NCBI GenBank assembly: GCA_900642245.1 | Contig: CAAAJI010000009.1 | Span: forward strand, 137,637 to 183,469 | Length of the DNA stretch: 45,833 nt | DNA from: Fragilaria radians | Lineage: Eukaryota > Bacillariophyta > Fragilariophyceae > Fragilariales > Fragilariaceae | Direction of reading: 5' to 3' | Part shown: positions 45,133-45,833 of the stretch, piece by piece | Layout of the letters: the number at the start of each line of letters is the position of its first letter | Numbering within the stretch: position 1 is the stretch's first letter | The notes under the pieces: generated by a model | What the model was told of the DNA's origin: nothing | What the model saw: only the letters and a program-made list of their open reading frames with translations | Databases searched by the model: none | Made by a program: the position numbers and the translations under genes

Positions 45133-45833
45133 CGTGAGTTTTAGTATTCAAGTGGAACACTCAGGAACGAGAATTTCAATCTTCTCTGAAAAACTTCACA
45201 AGAAACAGTAATGACTCCTCGGATCAATGTCCCTTCGAGATGGAAAGCCCTCTTTAAAATGCACAACTTTGGTTCAAAAGCACTAAGTACTAACCTTAGG
45301 CAAGCAACACTTATTAAATATCGGAATAAATGTTAAAAATTAATCTTATATTACTCTTATCAAAAAAGTTGAAGCCGTTAACTAAAGATTCATCAGTTAG
45401 TCACAAAAATAGGGTCATCCAATGACCAAATGCGGATTCGTAACGAAACAGCGCCGTAGGTATGTAGTAAGGACTTCATTAAATTTCAAAACTATGGAAC
45501 AGTAAAGCGATGAAGAACGTTTGGTTCCCGGTTACGTTAATACGTAGATTCCAGTATTAAAAAGACTTTACAAGAATTCACTATACAAAAAGAATCGTGC
45601 ATCTTTTAAGCAAAATAATAAAATGTATTCCATTAAAGGCACTCCCCAAATCGGTTTTTTACACTCCACTACGACCTAACAACCCTAACGTTTTTTCTTA
45701 TAACCCGGAATTTTTACTTTTAGCCATTTGATAGGGCAAATAAATCCATCCCCGGAACAGCGAGATCAACTTGATCTTTTCCCTTCTCATCCTTTCAAAG
45801 AAACTTATGCCACGAATGAGCTCTTGCCTATGG
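45133..45833. other. Upstream region of secreted-protein gene B, to window end
   Basis: Contains the leader and promoter of the gene starting at 45132, including the shared element at 45231-45250. Beyond it nothing is recognised up to the window edge. Confidence 0.5.
45231..45250 (-). promoter_or_regulatory. Conserved upstream element of secreted-protein gene B
   Basis: On the minus strand it reads GGGCTTTCCATCTCGAAGGG, ending 98 bases before the ATG. It matches 19 of 20 bases of the third unit plus GGG at 40803-40822 before the paralog. Both are preceded by an AGA(GGG) context, and a GAGTCATT lies shortly downstream in both. This is a candidate shared promoter element. No binding factor is proposed. 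Confidence 0.65.

Noticed and set aside
1..45833. tRNA genes, rRNA and CRISPR arrays
   Set aside because: I looked for tRNA B-box-like sequences and regularly spaced repeats by eye and found none convincing. A covariance-model scan would be decisive.

Overview
This is nuclear DNA of a photosynthetic stramenopile, most likely a diatom. The evidence is GT-AG introns of about 70 to 225 bases, AT-rich gene-poor spacers, diatom-type bipartite plastid presequences (a signal peptide ending A-F-A-P or D-A-F), a diatom-style single-pass LRR protein, and decayed Ty1/copia fragments of the type common in diatom genomes. The species cannot be named from the sequence. One assembly gap of 395 N lies at 30473-30867.

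Twelve protein-coding genes are supported. From left to right they are: a four-exon acidic secretory-pathway membrane protein (2202-4051, +); a NIT1-type nitrilase-superfamily amidase (5043-6260, -); a three-exon conserved membrane protein of unknown role (8872-10173, +); a five-exon ABCG half-transporter (11996-14333, -); a plastid-targeted Mpv17/PMP22-like protein (18104-19153, +); a probable plastid or thylakoid-lumen methyltransferase-like protein (22035-22841, +); tubulin-folding cofactor E (24010-25837, +); a RecQ helicase with an N-terminal RanBP2-type zinc finger (26966-29374, -); a plastid-targeted bacterial-type ribosomal protein S21 (31863-32374, +); an LRR transmembrane protein (35000-37332, -); and two paralogous small secreted cysteine-containing proteins (40890-41504, +, and 44485-45132, -). 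Several neighbours are convergent pairs. There is no operon-like grouping, and the genes do not form one pathway. Three or four of them point to the plastid.

The long spacers hold no intact genes that I can support, but they are not featureless. A decayed copia reverse transcriptase lies at about 20700-21180 (-). A decayed copia protease and RNase H remnant lies at about 42288-43490 (+), between the two secreted paralogs. A probable Gag-like relic lies near 17190-17420 (-).

The most interesting part is the right end. The two secreted paralogs face each other and belong to a family I do not recognise. They share four cysteines and a strongly conserved glycine-rich core. They also share a 20-base upstream element, GGGCTTTC[T/C]ATCTCGAAGGG, present once before one gene and expanded to three tandem 17-base units before the other.
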